A DNA stretch of 64,000 bases from Streptomyces mangrovisoli (GTDB lineage Bacteria > Actinomycetota > Actinomycetes > Streptomycetales > Streptomycetaceae). Under the pieces are notes generated by a model, which was not told where the DNA came from, made no database searches, and saw only the letters and a program-made list of their open reading frames with translations. Numbering within the stretch: the first letter of the stretch is position 1; each line of letters begins with the position of its first letter. Below are positions 27,097-35,504 of the stretch, piece by piece. A program made the translations under genes and the position numbers. Where the stretch lies: the NCBI RefSeq assembly GCF_000974985.2, contig NZ_LAVA02000076.1, forward strand, positions 1 through 64,000, given 5' to 3'.

Positions 27097-28056
27097 ATGA
27101 GAAGACTTTCCGCGCGCTCCCGTACGATCGCGCTCTGCGCCGCCGTCGCCACCGGTTCCCTGGTGCTGAGCGGCTGCGGCAACGACAGCGGCAGCGGCTC
27201 GTCCTCCGACGCCGTCACCCTCGGCTTCGTCAACGGCGGCGACACCAGCTTCCACACCTGTCTCCAGAAGGCGATCGAGCAGACCGCGAAGACCGAGGAC
27301 GCCAAGGTCTACGCGGCCAACTCGCACCAGAACGCGGCGACCGAGACGTCCAACATCGAGGACATGATCTCCCGCAACGTCAGCGCCCTGATCGTGCAGA
27401 CGGTCAACGTCGACTCCCTCAAGGGCGACATCGCCAAGGCCAAGGCCGCGGGCATCCCGATCTACCTGACCTCGGTGTCCACCAGCGACGTGAACGACAT
27501 CCTCGGCGCGGCCGTCGTCGACCTGGGCAAGGCCGGCGCCCTGGACGCCGGCTGGGTCGCCAAGGACGCGGGCGGCAAGGACGTGAAGGTCGGCATCGTC
27601 GCCGGCGCCCCCGGAGCCGCCTCCGACTACCTGGTCAACGGGTTCAAGGGGGCCCTGCCCGCCACCGCCAAGGTGGTCGCCAACCAGCCCGGCATGTTCA
27701 ACCCGGCGAAGGCCGCCGACGTCGCGCAGAACATGATCCAGGCCCACCCCGACCTCGACTACGCCTTCGTCGCCAACGAGGAGATGGCCTCCGCCGTCCG
27801 CAAGGCGTTCGACGCGGCCGGCCACAAGGATGTCAAGATCGTCACGGTGAACGGCACCGACGAGGGCCTGGCCGCGGTCAAGAGCGGTGACTTCTCGGCG
27901 ACGGTGGCAAACTCGGCAAAGACGATCGGCGACACGGCTGTCAAGAACACCGTCGGTCTGCTGGGGAAGAAGAAGGTTGACAAGATTGCCAACATTCCTC
28001 TTGTGTTGGTCACCAAGGACAATCTGAGCGAGGCGCCCCAGTACTGCCCGAAGTAG
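27097..28056 (+). CDS. Lipoprotein solute-binding component of the CUT2-type importer (Peripla_BP_4)
   Basis: 319 residues. Signal peptide SRTIALCAAVATGSLVLSGC ends in a lipobox (LSGC), so the protein is anchored outside the membrane by the Cys. A short Ser/Gly linker is followed by the two-lobe periplasmic-binding fold: VTLGFVNGGDTSFHTCLQKA, NIEDMISRNVSALIVQTVNV, AKAAGIPIYLTSVSTSD, DVAQNMIQAHPDLDYAFVAN and VKIVTVNGTDEGLAAVKSGD. This is the RbsB-like family that captures the substrate for the permease. GAAAGG lies about 10 bases before the ATG. The ligand cannot be read from the sequence. Confidence 0.92.
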   Translation: MRRLSARSRTIALCAAVATGSLVLSGCGNDSGSGSSSDAVTLGFVNGGDTSFHTCLQKAIEQTAKTEDAKVYAANSHQNAATETSNIEDMISRNVSALIVQTVNVDSLKGDIAKAKAAGIPIYLTSVSTSDVNDILGAAVVDLGKAGALDAGWVAKDAGGKDVKVGIVAGAPGAASDYLVNGFKGALPATAKVVANQPGMFNPAKAADVAQNMIQAHPDLDYAFVANEEMASAVRKAFDAAGHKDVKIVTVNGTDEGLAAVKSGDFSATVANSAKTIGDTAVKNTVGLLGKKKVDKIANIPLVLVTKDNLSEAPQYCPK

Positions 28057-28226
28057 GGCCCCACCGGGAACCGGCGCCCGCCCGGTTTGTGAATGAGCCG
28101 CACGTCCGTCGTCGCGCCGCCCTCAGTCCTGGCCGAGCCGCTGCCAGGACATGAGGCGGGGGAGCCGGACTCTTCGCTTCCGTTCTCGACGCCGCGGGCG
28201 GGAGCTGCTTTTCGGAGGAAAGACAC

Positions 28227-29138
28227 ATGGATCGCTTGCTCCTGATGCACAGCTTCGTCACCGTCGCACAGGTCGGCAGCTTCAGCGGGGCCGCCAAGAA
28301 GCTGGGTTCGTCGGGTTCGCTCGTGTCCCGGCACGTCGCCGAACTGGAACGCCAGGTGGGCGTCCGCCTGGTCAACCGCACCGCCCGCTCGGTGAGCCTC
28401 ACCGAGCCGGGCCAGCGCTACGCCGAGTTCGCCGCCCGCATCCTCGACGAGATCGAGGCCGAAGACGCCGGCATCGCCCATCTCCACGACCGCGCCGAGG
28501 GCACCCTCAGCGTCATCTGCCCCAAGTGGATCGGCAGCCTCGACCTCGGCGACGCCATCGCCGCCTTCTCCGCGGCCCACCCGAAGATCCAGATCCGCTT
28601 CGAGCTCGGCGGCATGTCGGACCGCACCTACGACTTCCTGGACAGCGGCTTCGACGTCGCCTTCCACACCCGCGACCTGCGCGACTCCAGCGTCCGGCTC
28701 AAGAAGATCTCCTCCCTGGCGTTCGTGCTCTGCGCGTCGCAGGAGTACATCGAGCGGCGCGGCACGCTCACCCACCCCAACGACATCGCCGCGCACGACT
28801 GCCTGGTGCACCTCAACGACCCGGTCTGGCGCATCGGCCACGGCCACGCCAGCACCCTGCACAAGATCCGCAACATCGCGTTCTCGTCGAACTCGTACAT
28901 CGCGCTCCAGAAGGCCGCCGTGCACGGCCGCGGCATCGCCCTGCTCCCGCAGCGCCCGGCCTACGACGACCTCGTCTCCGGGGCGCTCCAGGTGCTGCTG
29001 CCCGAGGTCACCGTGCCCGACCGGCCGTTGTACGCCATCTACGGCCCCGGGCAGGACACCCCGCGCAAGGTCAGCGTGTTCCTGGACTTCCTCGCCGAGT
29101 GGTTCTCGCAGAATCCCATTCCCGCGATCCGGTCGTAG
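28227..29138 (+). CDS. LysR-family transcriptional regulator
   Basis: 303-residue regulator. N-terminal helix-turn-helix: MHSFVTVAQVGSFSGAAKKL, GSSGSLVSRHVAELERQVGV and RLVNRTARSVSLTEPGQRYA. The effector domain follows in the standard two-lobe layout (LSVICPKWIGSLDLGDAIAA to RGIALLPQRPAYDDLVSGAL). CGGAGGAAAG stands eight bases before the ATG. LysR regulators normally control a neighbouring operon with an acidic co-inducer; here the likely targets are the ABC importer behind it and the dioxygenase operon in front. It is the second regulator of the island. Confidence 0.92.
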   Translation: MDRLLLMHSFVTVAQVGSFSGAAKKLGSSGSLVSRHVAELERQVGVRLVNRTARSVSLTEPGQRYAEFAARILDEIEAEDAGIAHLHDRAEGTLSVICPKWIGSLDLGDAIAAFSAAHPKIQIRFELGGMSDRTYDFLDSGFDVAFHTRDLRDSSVRLKKISSLAFVLCASQEYIERRGTLTHPNDIAAHDCLVHLNDPVWRIGHGHASTLHKIRNIAFSSNSYIALQKAAVHGRGIALLPQRPAYDDLVSGALQVLLPEVTVPDRPLYAIYGPGQDTPRKVSVFLDFLAEWFSQNPIPAIRS

Positions 29139-29154
29139 GTCCGGTACGGGAGTT

Positions 29155-29193
29155 CCGGACGGCCGGCCGGGCAGTTCCGTCCGGCCGGTCCGG
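29155..29193 (+). terminator. Likely terminator hairpin after the LysR gene
   Basis: CCGGACGGCCGG (29155-29166) can pair with CCGGCCGGTCCGG (29181-29193) with one bulged G. It lies 17 bases after the LysR stop in a 234-base gap that otherwise holds low-complexity GGCAGTTCC repeats. Imperfect, so moderate confidence. Confidence 0.45.
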
Positions 29194-29372
29194 GCAGTTC
29201 CCCAGGGCCGTGCGGGAGTCGCGCAGGGCCGGTCCGGCCGCTGCGCGGGGGCCGGTCCGGCGCAGGGGGCGGCGGTCGCAAGAAACGATTGCACATTCCG
29301 TAGAGCTCGGGCCGTTGAGGCCGTCGCCGCTCGAAATCTACGCTCACCAGGCGACCCGCGAAACGAGGAACC

Positions 29373-30290
29373 ATGGGAATCCAGAGAATCGAATCGGTCA
29401 CCTACAGCATCGACGACCTCGACGAATGCGTCCGGTTCTTCGAAGACTTCGGGCTGCTGCTGGTGGAGCGGACGGCCGACCACGCCGTCCTGGAGACGCT
29501 CACCGGACAGACCCTGCACCTGGAGACCGACCCCGACGGGCGGCTGCCGGCCCCCGTGGAGGACGGCCCCACGCTGCGCGAGGTGGTCTGGGGCGTGGAC
29601 ACCGACGAGGAGCTGACGCGGCTCGTGGCCGCGGCCGGCAAGGACCGGGAGATCCGCGAGAGCGCCGACGGCGTCCACCACACCGTGGACGAGACCGGCT
29701 TCGGCGTGGGCCTGACCCGCGCCCGGCCCCGGCCCGCCCCGGTCACCCCCCGGCCCGCCAACGCCCTCGGCAACGTCACCCGCTGGAACACCGCGCTGGA
29801 GTCCATCCCGCAGGTGCACCCGCTGCGGATGTGCCATGTGGCGCTGAACATCCCCAAGCAGGGCCGCGAGGAGGCCGTCGGCTTCTACACGGACCGGCTC
29901 GGCTTCCGCCCGACCGACGTCGTGGAACCCATGGGCGTGTTCATGCAGGCCCCGGGCGACGACGACCAGCACACCATGCTGCTGTGCCACCGGCCCGACC
30001 GCGCGGGCGTCAACCACATCGCCTACGAGGTGCCCGGCTTCGACGACGTCGTCGAAGGCGGCAACCACATGATCGAGCGCGGCTGGCGCGAGGCCCGCAA
30101 GCTCGGCCGGCACACCATCGGCTCGAACGTCTTCCGCTTCCTGCACGCCCCGTGCGGCGGGCGCGTCGAGTACGCGGCCGACATGGACCGCGTCGACGAC
30201 ACCTACGAGACCCGGGTGCACGAGACCACCCCGCCGCACCACATCTGGGCCCTGCGCACCAACCGCGACCAGGACGGCGCCGCCTCCTGA
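29373..30290 (+). CDS. Second extradiol-type VOC dioxygenase
   Basis: 305-residue two-module VOC protein. The C-terminal module carries candidate metal ligands in the type I extradiol pattern: His in LRMCHVALNIPKQ, His in GVNHIAYEVPGFDD and Glu in GGRVEYAADMDRVDD. The first module (IESVTYSIDDLDECVRFFED) is shortened and acidic. It resembles dihydroxybiphenyl/catechol dioxygenase relatives but lacks the full GNRxE signature seen in the first dioxygenase gene, so the substrate differs or it may not be a ring-cleaving enzyme. First gene of the dehydrogenase-FAH-VOC-hydrolase run, and probably regulated by the LysR gene upstream. Confidence 0.8.
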   Translation: MGIQRIESVTYSIDDLDECVRFFEDFGLLLVERTADHAVLETLTGQTLHLETDPDGRLPAPVEDGPTLREVVWGVDTDEELTRLVAAAGKDREIRESADGVHHTVDETGFGVGLTRARPRPAPVTPRPANALGNVTRWNTALESIPQVHPLRMCHVALNIPKQGREEAVGFYTDRLGFRPTDVVEPMGVFMQAPGDDDQHTMLLCHRPDRAGVNHIAYEVPGFDDVVEGGNHMIERGWREARKLGRHTIGSNVFRFLHAPCGGRVEYAADMDRVDDTYETRVHETTPPHHIWALRTNRDQDGAAS

Positions 30291-30426
30291 CGGCCCGCCC
30301 CGGCCCGCGGCCCGCGCCCCGGCCCACGGCCCGCCACGCCGCCCCCGCAGCCGCCCGCCGGCTCCCGGACGGCCCGGCCGGCTTCCCACCAGCACGCTCC
30401 ACCACAGCCTGAGAGGGCACCCACCC

Positions 30427-31875
30427 ATGACCACCGACCACGGCTACCCCGCCGTCCGCATGTACATCGCGGGCGAGTGGTGCCAGGGCGAAACCGGACG
30501 CACCGACCCCGTCGTCAACCCGGCCACCGAGGAGATCATCGGCGCCGTTCCGCTGGCGACCCCCGCCGACCTCGACCGGGCCCTCACCGCCGCCGCCGAG
30601 GGCTTCGAGGTCTGGCGCGCCACCCCGATCGCCCGCCGCACCGCCCTCCTGCACGCCGCCGCCGACCTGCTCTCCGAGCGGGCCGAGGACGTCGGCCGGA
30701 TCATGACCCTCGAACAGGGCAAGCCGCTGGCGGAGGCCACCGGAGAGGCCCGCCGGGTCGCCGACACCCTGCGCTGGCACGCCGACGACGCCCGCCGCGC
30801 CTACGGGCGCATCATCCCCTCCGCCCCCGGCACCCTGCTGTCCGTGCGCCGCGACCCCATCGGGCCGGTCGCCGCCTTCGTGCCGTGGAACTTCCCGGCC
30901 GGCGGGCCCATGCGGAAGATCTCCTCCGCGCTGTCGGCGGGCTGCTCCATCGTCATCAAGGCGTCCGAGGAGACCCCCGCGACCGCCGCCGCGCTCGTGG
31001 CCTGCTTCGCCGACGCGGGCATCCCGGCCGGCGTGCTGAACCTGGTCTTCGGCGAGCCCGCCGAGGTCTCCGCCCACCTCATCGCCTCCCCGGTGATCCG
31101 GCTCGTCGCCTTCACCGGCTCCGTGCCCGTGGGCAAACTGCTCGCGGCGAAGTCGGGCGAGGTCATGAAGCCCTCCCTGATGGAGCTCGGCGGCCACGCC
31201 CCCGTCGTGGTCTGCGCGGACGCCGACCCGGTGAAGGCGGCCCGCAAGGCGGCCCAGGCGAAGTTCTTCAACGCCGGCCAGGTCTGCACCTCGCCCAGCC
31301 GGTTCCTGGTCCACGAGTCGCTCGTGGAGGCGTTCACCGAGGAGTTCGTGCGGGCCGCCGAGGCGGTCGTCACCGGCGACGGCCTCGCCGAGGGCACCAC
31401 CATGGGCCCGCTCGCCAACGAACGCCGCCTCAAGGCGGTCGAGCGGCTCGTCGCCGACGCCGTCGCGCGCGGCGCGAAGGTGCTCACCGGCGGTGAACGC
31501 CCCGACCGGGCCGGCTACTTCTACGCGCCGACCGTGCTCACCGACGTGCCCGCCGACGCGGAGGTGATGCGCGAGGAGCCGTTCGGGCCGATCGCGCCGA
31601 TCGTGCCGTTCGGCGACCTCGACGAGGCACTCGCCGTCGCCAACGAACTGCCCTACGGCCTCGCCGCGTACGGCTTCACCGAGTCCGCCGCCACCGCCGA
31701 GAAGCTCGTCGGCGCCCTGGAGGCCGGGATCCTCTCCCTCAACCACTGCGGCGGCTCCGTCCACGAGGCCCCCTCGGGCGGCGTCAAGGACAGCGGCTAC
31801 GGCCGGGAGGGCGGACCCGAGGCCCTGGAGGCGTACCTCGTCACCAAGCGCGTGTCGCACCTGCTGGCGCCATGA
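30427..31875 (+). CDS. NAD(P)-dependent aldehyde dehydrogenase, succinate-semialdehyde type
   Basis: 482-residue aldehyde dehydrogenase oxidising an aldehyde to a carboxylate. Catalytic features: Asn in FVPWNFPAGGPMRK, Lys in CSIVIKASEETPATAAAL, Glu in SLMELGGHAPVV and nucleophilic Cys in FNAGQVCTSPSRFLV, with EEPFGPIAPIVPF near the end. GGHAP and NAGQVCTSPSR place it near the GabD/SSADH and related branches, where aromatic aldehyde dehydrogenases also fall. It overlaps the FAH gene by four bases. It may oxidise the aldehyde made by the ThDP decarboxylase or a semialdehyde from ring fission; unresolved. Confidence 0.92.
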   Translation: MTTDHGYPAVRMYIAGEWCQGETGRTDPVVNPATEEIIGAVPLATPADLDRALTAAAEGFEVWRATPIARRTALLHAAADLLSERAEDVGRIMTLEQGKPLAEATGEARRVADTLRWHADDARRAYGRIIPSAPGTLLSVRRDPIGPVAAFVPWNFPAGGPMRKISSALSAGCSIVIKASEETPATAAALVACFADAGIPAGVLNLVFGEPAEVSAHLIASPVIRLVAFTGSVPVGKLLAAKSGEVMKPSLMELGGHAPVVVCADADPVKAARKAAQAKFFNAGQVCTSPSRFLVHESLVEAFTEEFVRAAEAVVTGDGLAEGTTMGPLANERRLKAVERLVADAVARGAKVLTGGERPDRAGYFYAPTVLTDVPADAEVMREEPFGPIAPIVPFGDLDEALAVANELPYGLAAYGFTESAATAEKLVGALEAGILSLNHCGGSVHEAPSGGVKDSGYGREGGPEALEAYLVTKRVSHLLAP

Positions 31876-32660
31876 GGTACGCGCGCATCTCCGTGAACGG
31901 CCGGCCCGTCTGGGGCCGGGTGGGGGAGCGGGACGTGGAACTGCTGTCCGGCTCCCCTCTGGAGGGCGACCCCGACGTCATCGGCGCGGTGCCGCTCGAC
32001 GGGGCCGTATGGCTGCCGCCGGTCGTGCCGCCCGTGTTCTACGCCGTGGGCATGAACTACCCGCGCCACATCGAGCACGCCGCCGCCCTCGGCAACGCCG
32101 CCGCCGTGCTGCCCGACCGGCCCGAGGTGGGCTACCGCGCCAACAACGCGCTGACCGGGCACCGTTCGCCGATCGTGAAGCCGGCCGAGGTCGAGGGCCG
32201 GTTCGAGGCCGAGCCGGAACTCGTCGCCGTCATCGGCCGCACCCTGCGCCACGCCACGTACGACGAGGCCCGCAAGTCGGTGTTCGGCTGGACCATCGGC
32301 AACGACGTCAGCGCCCGCGCCTGGCAGCACCAGGACCGCACGTTCTGGCGCAGCAAGAACAGCGACACCTTCAAACCCATGGGCCCGTGGATCGAGACCG
32401 ACGTCGACGCACTCGCGCAGACGACCACCCTCCGGGTCAACGGGGCGGAGCGCGCCGCGTTCCGCACCGGCGACATGGTCTTCGACCCGTTCGACTACCT
32501 CGTCGAGATGACCAGGCACGTCACCGTCCACCCCGGTGACGTGCTGTGGATGGGCGCCGAGTCCACCTGCCAGATCGAGCCCGGCGACACCGTCGAGGTC
32601 GAGATCAGCGGCATCGGCGTGCTGTCCAACCCCGTACACCTGGAAGGGAACCACTCATGA
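31872..32660 (+). CDS. Fumarylacetoacetate hydrolase (FAH) superfamily enzyme
   Basis: 262 residues. The FAH fold is shown by VFYAVGMNYPRHIEHAAALG, VGYRANNALTGHRSPIVKPA, the metal-binding acid pair in RFEAEPELVAVIGRT, the third acid in GWTIGNDVSARAWQHQD, PMGPWIETDVDAL and PGDVLWMGAESTCQIEPGDT. The family covers hydratases, decarboxylases and acylpyruvate hydrolases acting on ring-cleavage products, and the closest logic here is a 2-oxo-hept-3-ene-dioate-type or acylpyruvase reaction. It overlaps both neighbours by four bases (ATGA), so it works in the same operon as the second dioxygenase. Exact substrate unknown. Confidence 0.9.
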   Translation: MRYARISVNGRPVWGRVGERDVELLSGSPLEGDPDVIGAVPLDGAVWLPPVVPPVFYAVGMNYPRHIEHAAALGNAAAVLPDRPEVGYRANNALTGHRSPIVKPAEVEGRFEAEPELVAVIGRTLRHATYDEARKSVFGWTIGNDVSARAWQHQDRTFWRSKNSDTFKPMGPWIETDVDALAQTTTLRVNGAERAAFRTGDMVFDPFDYLVEMTRHVTVHPGDVLWMGAESTCQIEPGDTVEVEISGIGVLSNPVHLEGNHS

Positions 32661-33028
32661 CCGCGGAACCCCGCTACATCCACCACGTCAACTTCCCCAC
32701 CACCGACCCCGACCGGACCGCCGCCTGGTACACCAAGGTCTTCGGGATGAAGCGCATCCAGCCCAAGTCCAACACCCGCGTGGTGCTGATGACCCGGGGC
32801 AACTTCGACCTGCACTTCACCCCGGTCGAGGAGATGGAGCGCATGGCGCCCTATCACTTCGCCGTCGAGGTCGACGACTGGGACGACTTCCTCGCCCACC
32901 TCAAGGACCTGGGCATCCGGCACACCCGCCCCATCGAGCGGCCGGAGAACCAGTCCAAGTTCTGCTACATCCACGACCCCGACCACACCATGATCGAGCT
33001 GGTCTACCACGCCAAGCGCCCCAACTGA
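32657..33028 (+). CDS. Single-module VOC family protein
   Basis: 123 residues, one VOC module: YIHHVNFPTTDPDRTAAWYT, FGMKRIQPKSNTRVVLMTRG, LHFTPVEEMERMAPYHFAVE and CYIHDPDHTMIELVYHAKRP. Metal-site candidates are His of HHVNF, His of YHFAVE and Glu of MIELV, as in one-module glyoxalases that dimerise to form sites. Start at ATG 32657 overlaps the FAH stop (ATGA); the open frame upstream is the shadow of that gene. It may be an isomerase, an epimerase-like enzyme or a dioxygenase partner. Not identifiable further. Confidence 0.82.
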   Translation: MTAEPRYIHHVNFPTTDPDRTAAWYTKVFGMKRIQPKSNTRVVLMTRGNFDLHFTPVEEMERMAPYHFAVEVDDWDDFLAHLKDLGIRHTRPIERPENQSKFCYIHDPDHTMIELVYHAKRPN

Positions 33029-33061
33029 GCCGTCGCACCCGCCCGTCCAGGAGATTCCCTC

Positions 33062-33850
33062 ATGCCCTACGTCGATTCCGACGGTGCTTCCATCTACTAC
33101 GAACGCCACGGCGCCGGCCCCGCGATCGTCCTCGTTCACGGCTCCGGCGGTCACCACGCCATCTGGTGGCAGCAAGTGGCCGCGCTGCGCGACGAGTTCA
33201 CCGTGGTCACGCTCGACCTGCGCGGCTTCGGCAAGACCGATCTGTCCACCCCTCAGACCGAGTTCGACGGCCAGGCCTTCTACGGCGACGTGGTCGCCGT
33301 CCTCGACCAGGAGGACCTGACCGACGCGATGGTGGTCGGCCAGTCCATCGGCTCCGTCGCCGCCCTGCGGGCCGGTCTCACCCGCCCCGACCGCGTCGGC
33401 GCGGTCGTCCTCGGCCACTCCCTCGGCGGCATCAGCCACCCGGAGCTGAAGGAACTGGCCGCCGCCGACCGCGCCGAGGCCGTCAAACTGCCCGTCATCG
33501 ACCGCCTGCTGACCAAGCCGTTCCAGCAGGACCGCGCCGATCTGACCTTCCTGTTCCAGCAGATGGGCACCTTCAACATCGCCACCATGCAGGACCTGCG
33601 CAACCTCGACGCCAACGGGCCGACCCTGGAGGAGATCCAGGAATCTGGCGTCAAGGTCGCCTTCCTCGCGGGCGAGAAGGACGCCGTCCTCAGCGTCAAG
33701 ACCGTCACCCGCGCCCACGAACTGCTGGCCGGCTCGCACCTGGAGATCGTCCCGGGCGCCCCGCACTCCATGTACTGGGAGACGCCGGAGCGGTACAACG
33801 CGGCCCTCGCCCACCTGCGCCGCACCCTCACCACCAAGGAAGCCGCATGA
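33062..33850 (+). CDS. Alpha/beta hydrolase (meta-cleavage-product hydrolase or enol-lactonase-like)
   Basis: 262-residue hydrolase with the triad visible: Ser in VVGQSIGSVAALRAG (GxSxG), Asp in FLAGEKDAVLSVK and His in GAPHSMYWETPERY. The oxyanion segment VLVHGSGGHHAIWWQQVAAL and DLRGFGKTDLS are standard. Size and operon place match C-C bond hydrolases (BphD/MhpC-like) or 3-oxoadipate enol-lactonase (PcaD-like), and I cannot separate them. AGGAGATT precedes the ATG. It couples to the HbpS-like gene by ATGA overlap. Cytoplasmic: no signal peptide. Confidence 0.9.
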   Translation: MPYVDSDGASIYYERHGAGPAIVLVHGSGGHHAIWWQQVAALRDEFTVVTLDLRGFGKTDLSTPQTEFDGQAFYGDVVAVLDQEDLTDAMVVGQSIGSVAALRAGLTRPDRVGAVVLGHSLGGISHPELKELAAADRAEAVKLPVIDRLLTKPFQQDRADLTFLFQQMGTFNIATMQDLRNLDANGPTLEEIQESGVKVAFLAGEKDAVLSVKTVTRAHELLAGSHLEIVPGAPHSMYWETPERYNAALAHLRRTLTTKEAA

Positions 33851-34317
33851 GCAGCCTCACCCTGGACGCCGCCGAGGAGATCGTCGCCGCCGTCCTCCAG
33901 CGCGCCCAGTCCATCGGAAAGGCGGTCAGCGTCGCCGTCGTCGACGCCGGCGGCTTCGTGATCAGCGTCCGCCGCTCCGACGGGGCCCGCCCGCTCACCC
34001 CGGACATCGCCCGCGCCAAGGCGTACACCGCGGCCGTGATGCAGCGCCCCGGCAAGATGCTGAAGAAGTGGCAGGAGAGCCAGCCGGTCTTCTTCTCCCA
34101 GCTCTCCCAGCTGCCCGGCGCCGCGCTGCCGATCATGGCCACCGAGGGCAGCGTCACCATCAAGAAGGACGGCGAGATCATCGGCGGTCTCGGCGTGGCC
34201 GGCGGCACCGCCGACGAGGACCAGCAGGTCGCCGACGACGTCCTCGCATCCCTCGGCTACGAGCTGGAGTTCGCCGCCTGGGGCGTCGCGGGCAAGCCCC
34301 TCGGAAAGGACGCGTGA
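33847..34317 (+). CDS. HbpS/GlcG-like heme-binding family protein
   Basis: 156 residues of the DUF336/GlcG-HbpS fold: LTLDAAEEIVAAVLQRAQSI, SVAVVDAGGFVISVRRSDGA, IARAKAYTAAVMQRPGKMLK, GGLGVAGGTADEDQQVADDV. The AVVDAGG and GVAGGT motifs are highly conserved in the family. The original HbpS of Streptomyces is secreted and senses heme, but this protein has no signal peptide. Relatives also stand in catabolic operons (for example with glycolate or aromatic genes) with unknown jobs. It is coupled to the hydrolase before it and lies three bases before the MetE-like gene, so it belongs to this operon. Confidence 0.88.
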   Translation: MSSLTLDAAEEIVAAVLQRAQSIGKAVSVAVVDAGGFVISVRRSDGARPLTPDIARAKAYTAAVMQRPGKMLKKWQESQPVFFSQLSQLPGAALPIMATEGSVTIKKDGEIIGGLGVAGGTADEDQQVADDVLASLGYELEFAAWGVAGKPLGKDA

Positions 34318-34320
34318 GTC

Positions 34321-35361
34321 ATGGCGGACACCTTCAACTACCGCATCGACCACCAGGGCAGCCTGGTCCGCCCCGCCGAACTCGTCGTCGCCCGGGCCGC
34401 GGGCGACGCCGACGCGCTGCGTGAGGCCGAGCTCAGGGCCGTGCAGGAGGCGGTGGTCTTCCAGCGCAAGCTGCGCTCCACCGTCGTCACCGACGGCGAC
34501 TACCCGCGCGAGGACTTCCGCAGCGCCGTGCTCGACGGGGTCTCCGGGTTCCGCCGCACCGGCGAGAGCGACGCCGACGGGCTGGCCCGATGGGTCGCGG
34601 AGGCCCTGCCCAAGGCGGACGGCCCGCTGGTCGCCGACTGGGCCGAGCGGCTCGCCGACGCGACCGTGATCGCCCCGAAGGTCGCGCTGCCCTCGCCCGC
34701 CTACCTCGCCGCGACCACGTTCGCGCCGGAGCTCGCCGCGTCCGGCGGACCGGCCTCCGCCCGCGAACTGGGCGAGGCGCTCGCCGAGATCATCAACGCG
34801 GAGATCCGGCTGCTGGTCGCCAAGGGCGTACGCCTGATCCAGCTGAACAACCCGCTGCTGCTCGGCCAGGTCGCCGCCGACCCCGCCGCCCCGGGCGCCC
34901 TGTCCTTCGAGGACGCGCTCGCCGTGGAGGCCCTCGCGGCCGGGCTGGACGAGCGCCCCGAGGGCGTGCGCATCGGCCTCGCGCCCGGCTGGGCGGCCCC
35001 CGCCGAGGTCGACCGGGCCCGCGCGGAGCAGCTCTACGGCGCCGTACCGGTGGACCGCTGGGTGCTGCCGTTCGACCAGGGCACCGCGGCCGAGCTGGAG
35101 CTGGTCCGGGTGCTGCCGGAGGAGCGCGACTTCTGCCTCGGCGTGGTCGACGCGACCGTGCCCGAGCTGGAGGACATCGACACGGTCATGAGCCGGGTCG
35201 ACGCCGTCGGCGAGTTCAAGGACCTGGAGGACGCGGCCTTCGCGCCCTCGCGGGGCTTCGCCGACGTCGCGGCCCGCCCGCTGCTCGACGCCGAGGACCA
35301 GCGCCGCAAGCTGGTCCATGTCGAGACGCTGGCCCGCTATGTGTGGGGCAACGAGTTCTGA
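34321..35361 (+). CDS. MetE-fold (cobalamin-independent methionine synthase C-terminal) protein lacking the zinc ligands
   Basis: 346 residues. The fold resembles the UROD/MetE barrel: HQGSLVRPAELVVARAAGDA (like VGSLLRP), AVQEAVVFQRKLRSTVVTDG, FAPELAASGGPASARELGEA, AEIINAEIRLLVAKGVRLIQ and a C-terminal barrel end. The MetE motif D-E-P reads LNNPLLLG, the HxC zinc motif reads VRIGLAPGWAAP, and the last ligand (P-D-C-G) reads FAPSRGFADV. The only Cys I find is in DFCLGVV. It therefore cannot be a homocysteine methyltransferase of the usual kind and may be another lyase or methyl/carbon transfer enzyme. Last gene of the operon, with a terminator behind it. Confidence 0.8.
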   Translation: MADTFNYRIDHQGSLVRPAELVVARAAGDADALREAELRAVQEAVVFQRKLRSTVVTDGDYPREDFRSAVLDGVSGFRRTGESDADGLARWVAEALPKADGPLVADWAERLADATVIAPKVALPSPAYLAATTFAPELAASGGPASARELGEALAEIINAEIRLLVAKGVRLIQLNNPLLLGQVAADPAAPGALSFEDALAVEALAAGLDERPEGVRIGLAPGWAAPAEVDRARAEQLYGAVPVDRWVLPFDQGTAAELELVRVLPEERDFCLGVVDATVPELEDIDTVMSRVDAVGEFKDLEDAAFAPSRGFADVAARPLLDAEDQRRKLVHVETLARYVWGNEF

Positions 35362-35379
35362 TCCCGTGGCACACGCCAC

Positions 35380-35413
35380 GGAGCCGGGAGGCGCGGGTGC
35401 GCCTCCCGGCTCC
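35380..35413 (+). terminator. Terminator hairpin at the end of the second catabolic operon
   Basis: Perfect 15-base stem GGAGCCGGGAGGCGC / GCGCCTCCCGGCTCC around GGGT, 19 bases after the MetE-like stop. A small CGTGGC-acac-GCCACG hairpin stands just before it. Between converging genes, so possibly bidirectional. Confidence 0.8.
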
Positions 35414-35431
35414 GCCATGCCCGGAAGAGGG

Positions 35432-35504
35432 CTCTCACGGCACCTCGGCGAAGGGTGCTCGCACCACCTCGCCGAGGGTCTCTCACAGCACCTCGGCGAA
35501 GGTG
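35432..35504. repeat. Degenerate triplication of the 3' end of the monooxygenase gene
   Basis: Three similar units begin at 35432, 35458 and 35480 (ctctcacggcacctcggcg, ctcgcaccacctcgccga, ctctcacagcacctcggcg). The last is the genuine stop and final codons of the minus-strand ABM gene, so the others are duplicated 3' ends. Probably replication slippage. Confidence 0.6.

Noticed and set aside
28060..28110. Terminator after the solute-binding protein gene
   Set aside because: Only a 6-base ACCGGG/CCCGGT pairing with a long loop; too weak to list.
34321..35361. Ordinary methionine synthase (metE) with a cobalamin or SAM riboswitch
   Set aside because: Zinc ligands are absent and the gene lies three bases behind another, leaving no room for a riboswitch.
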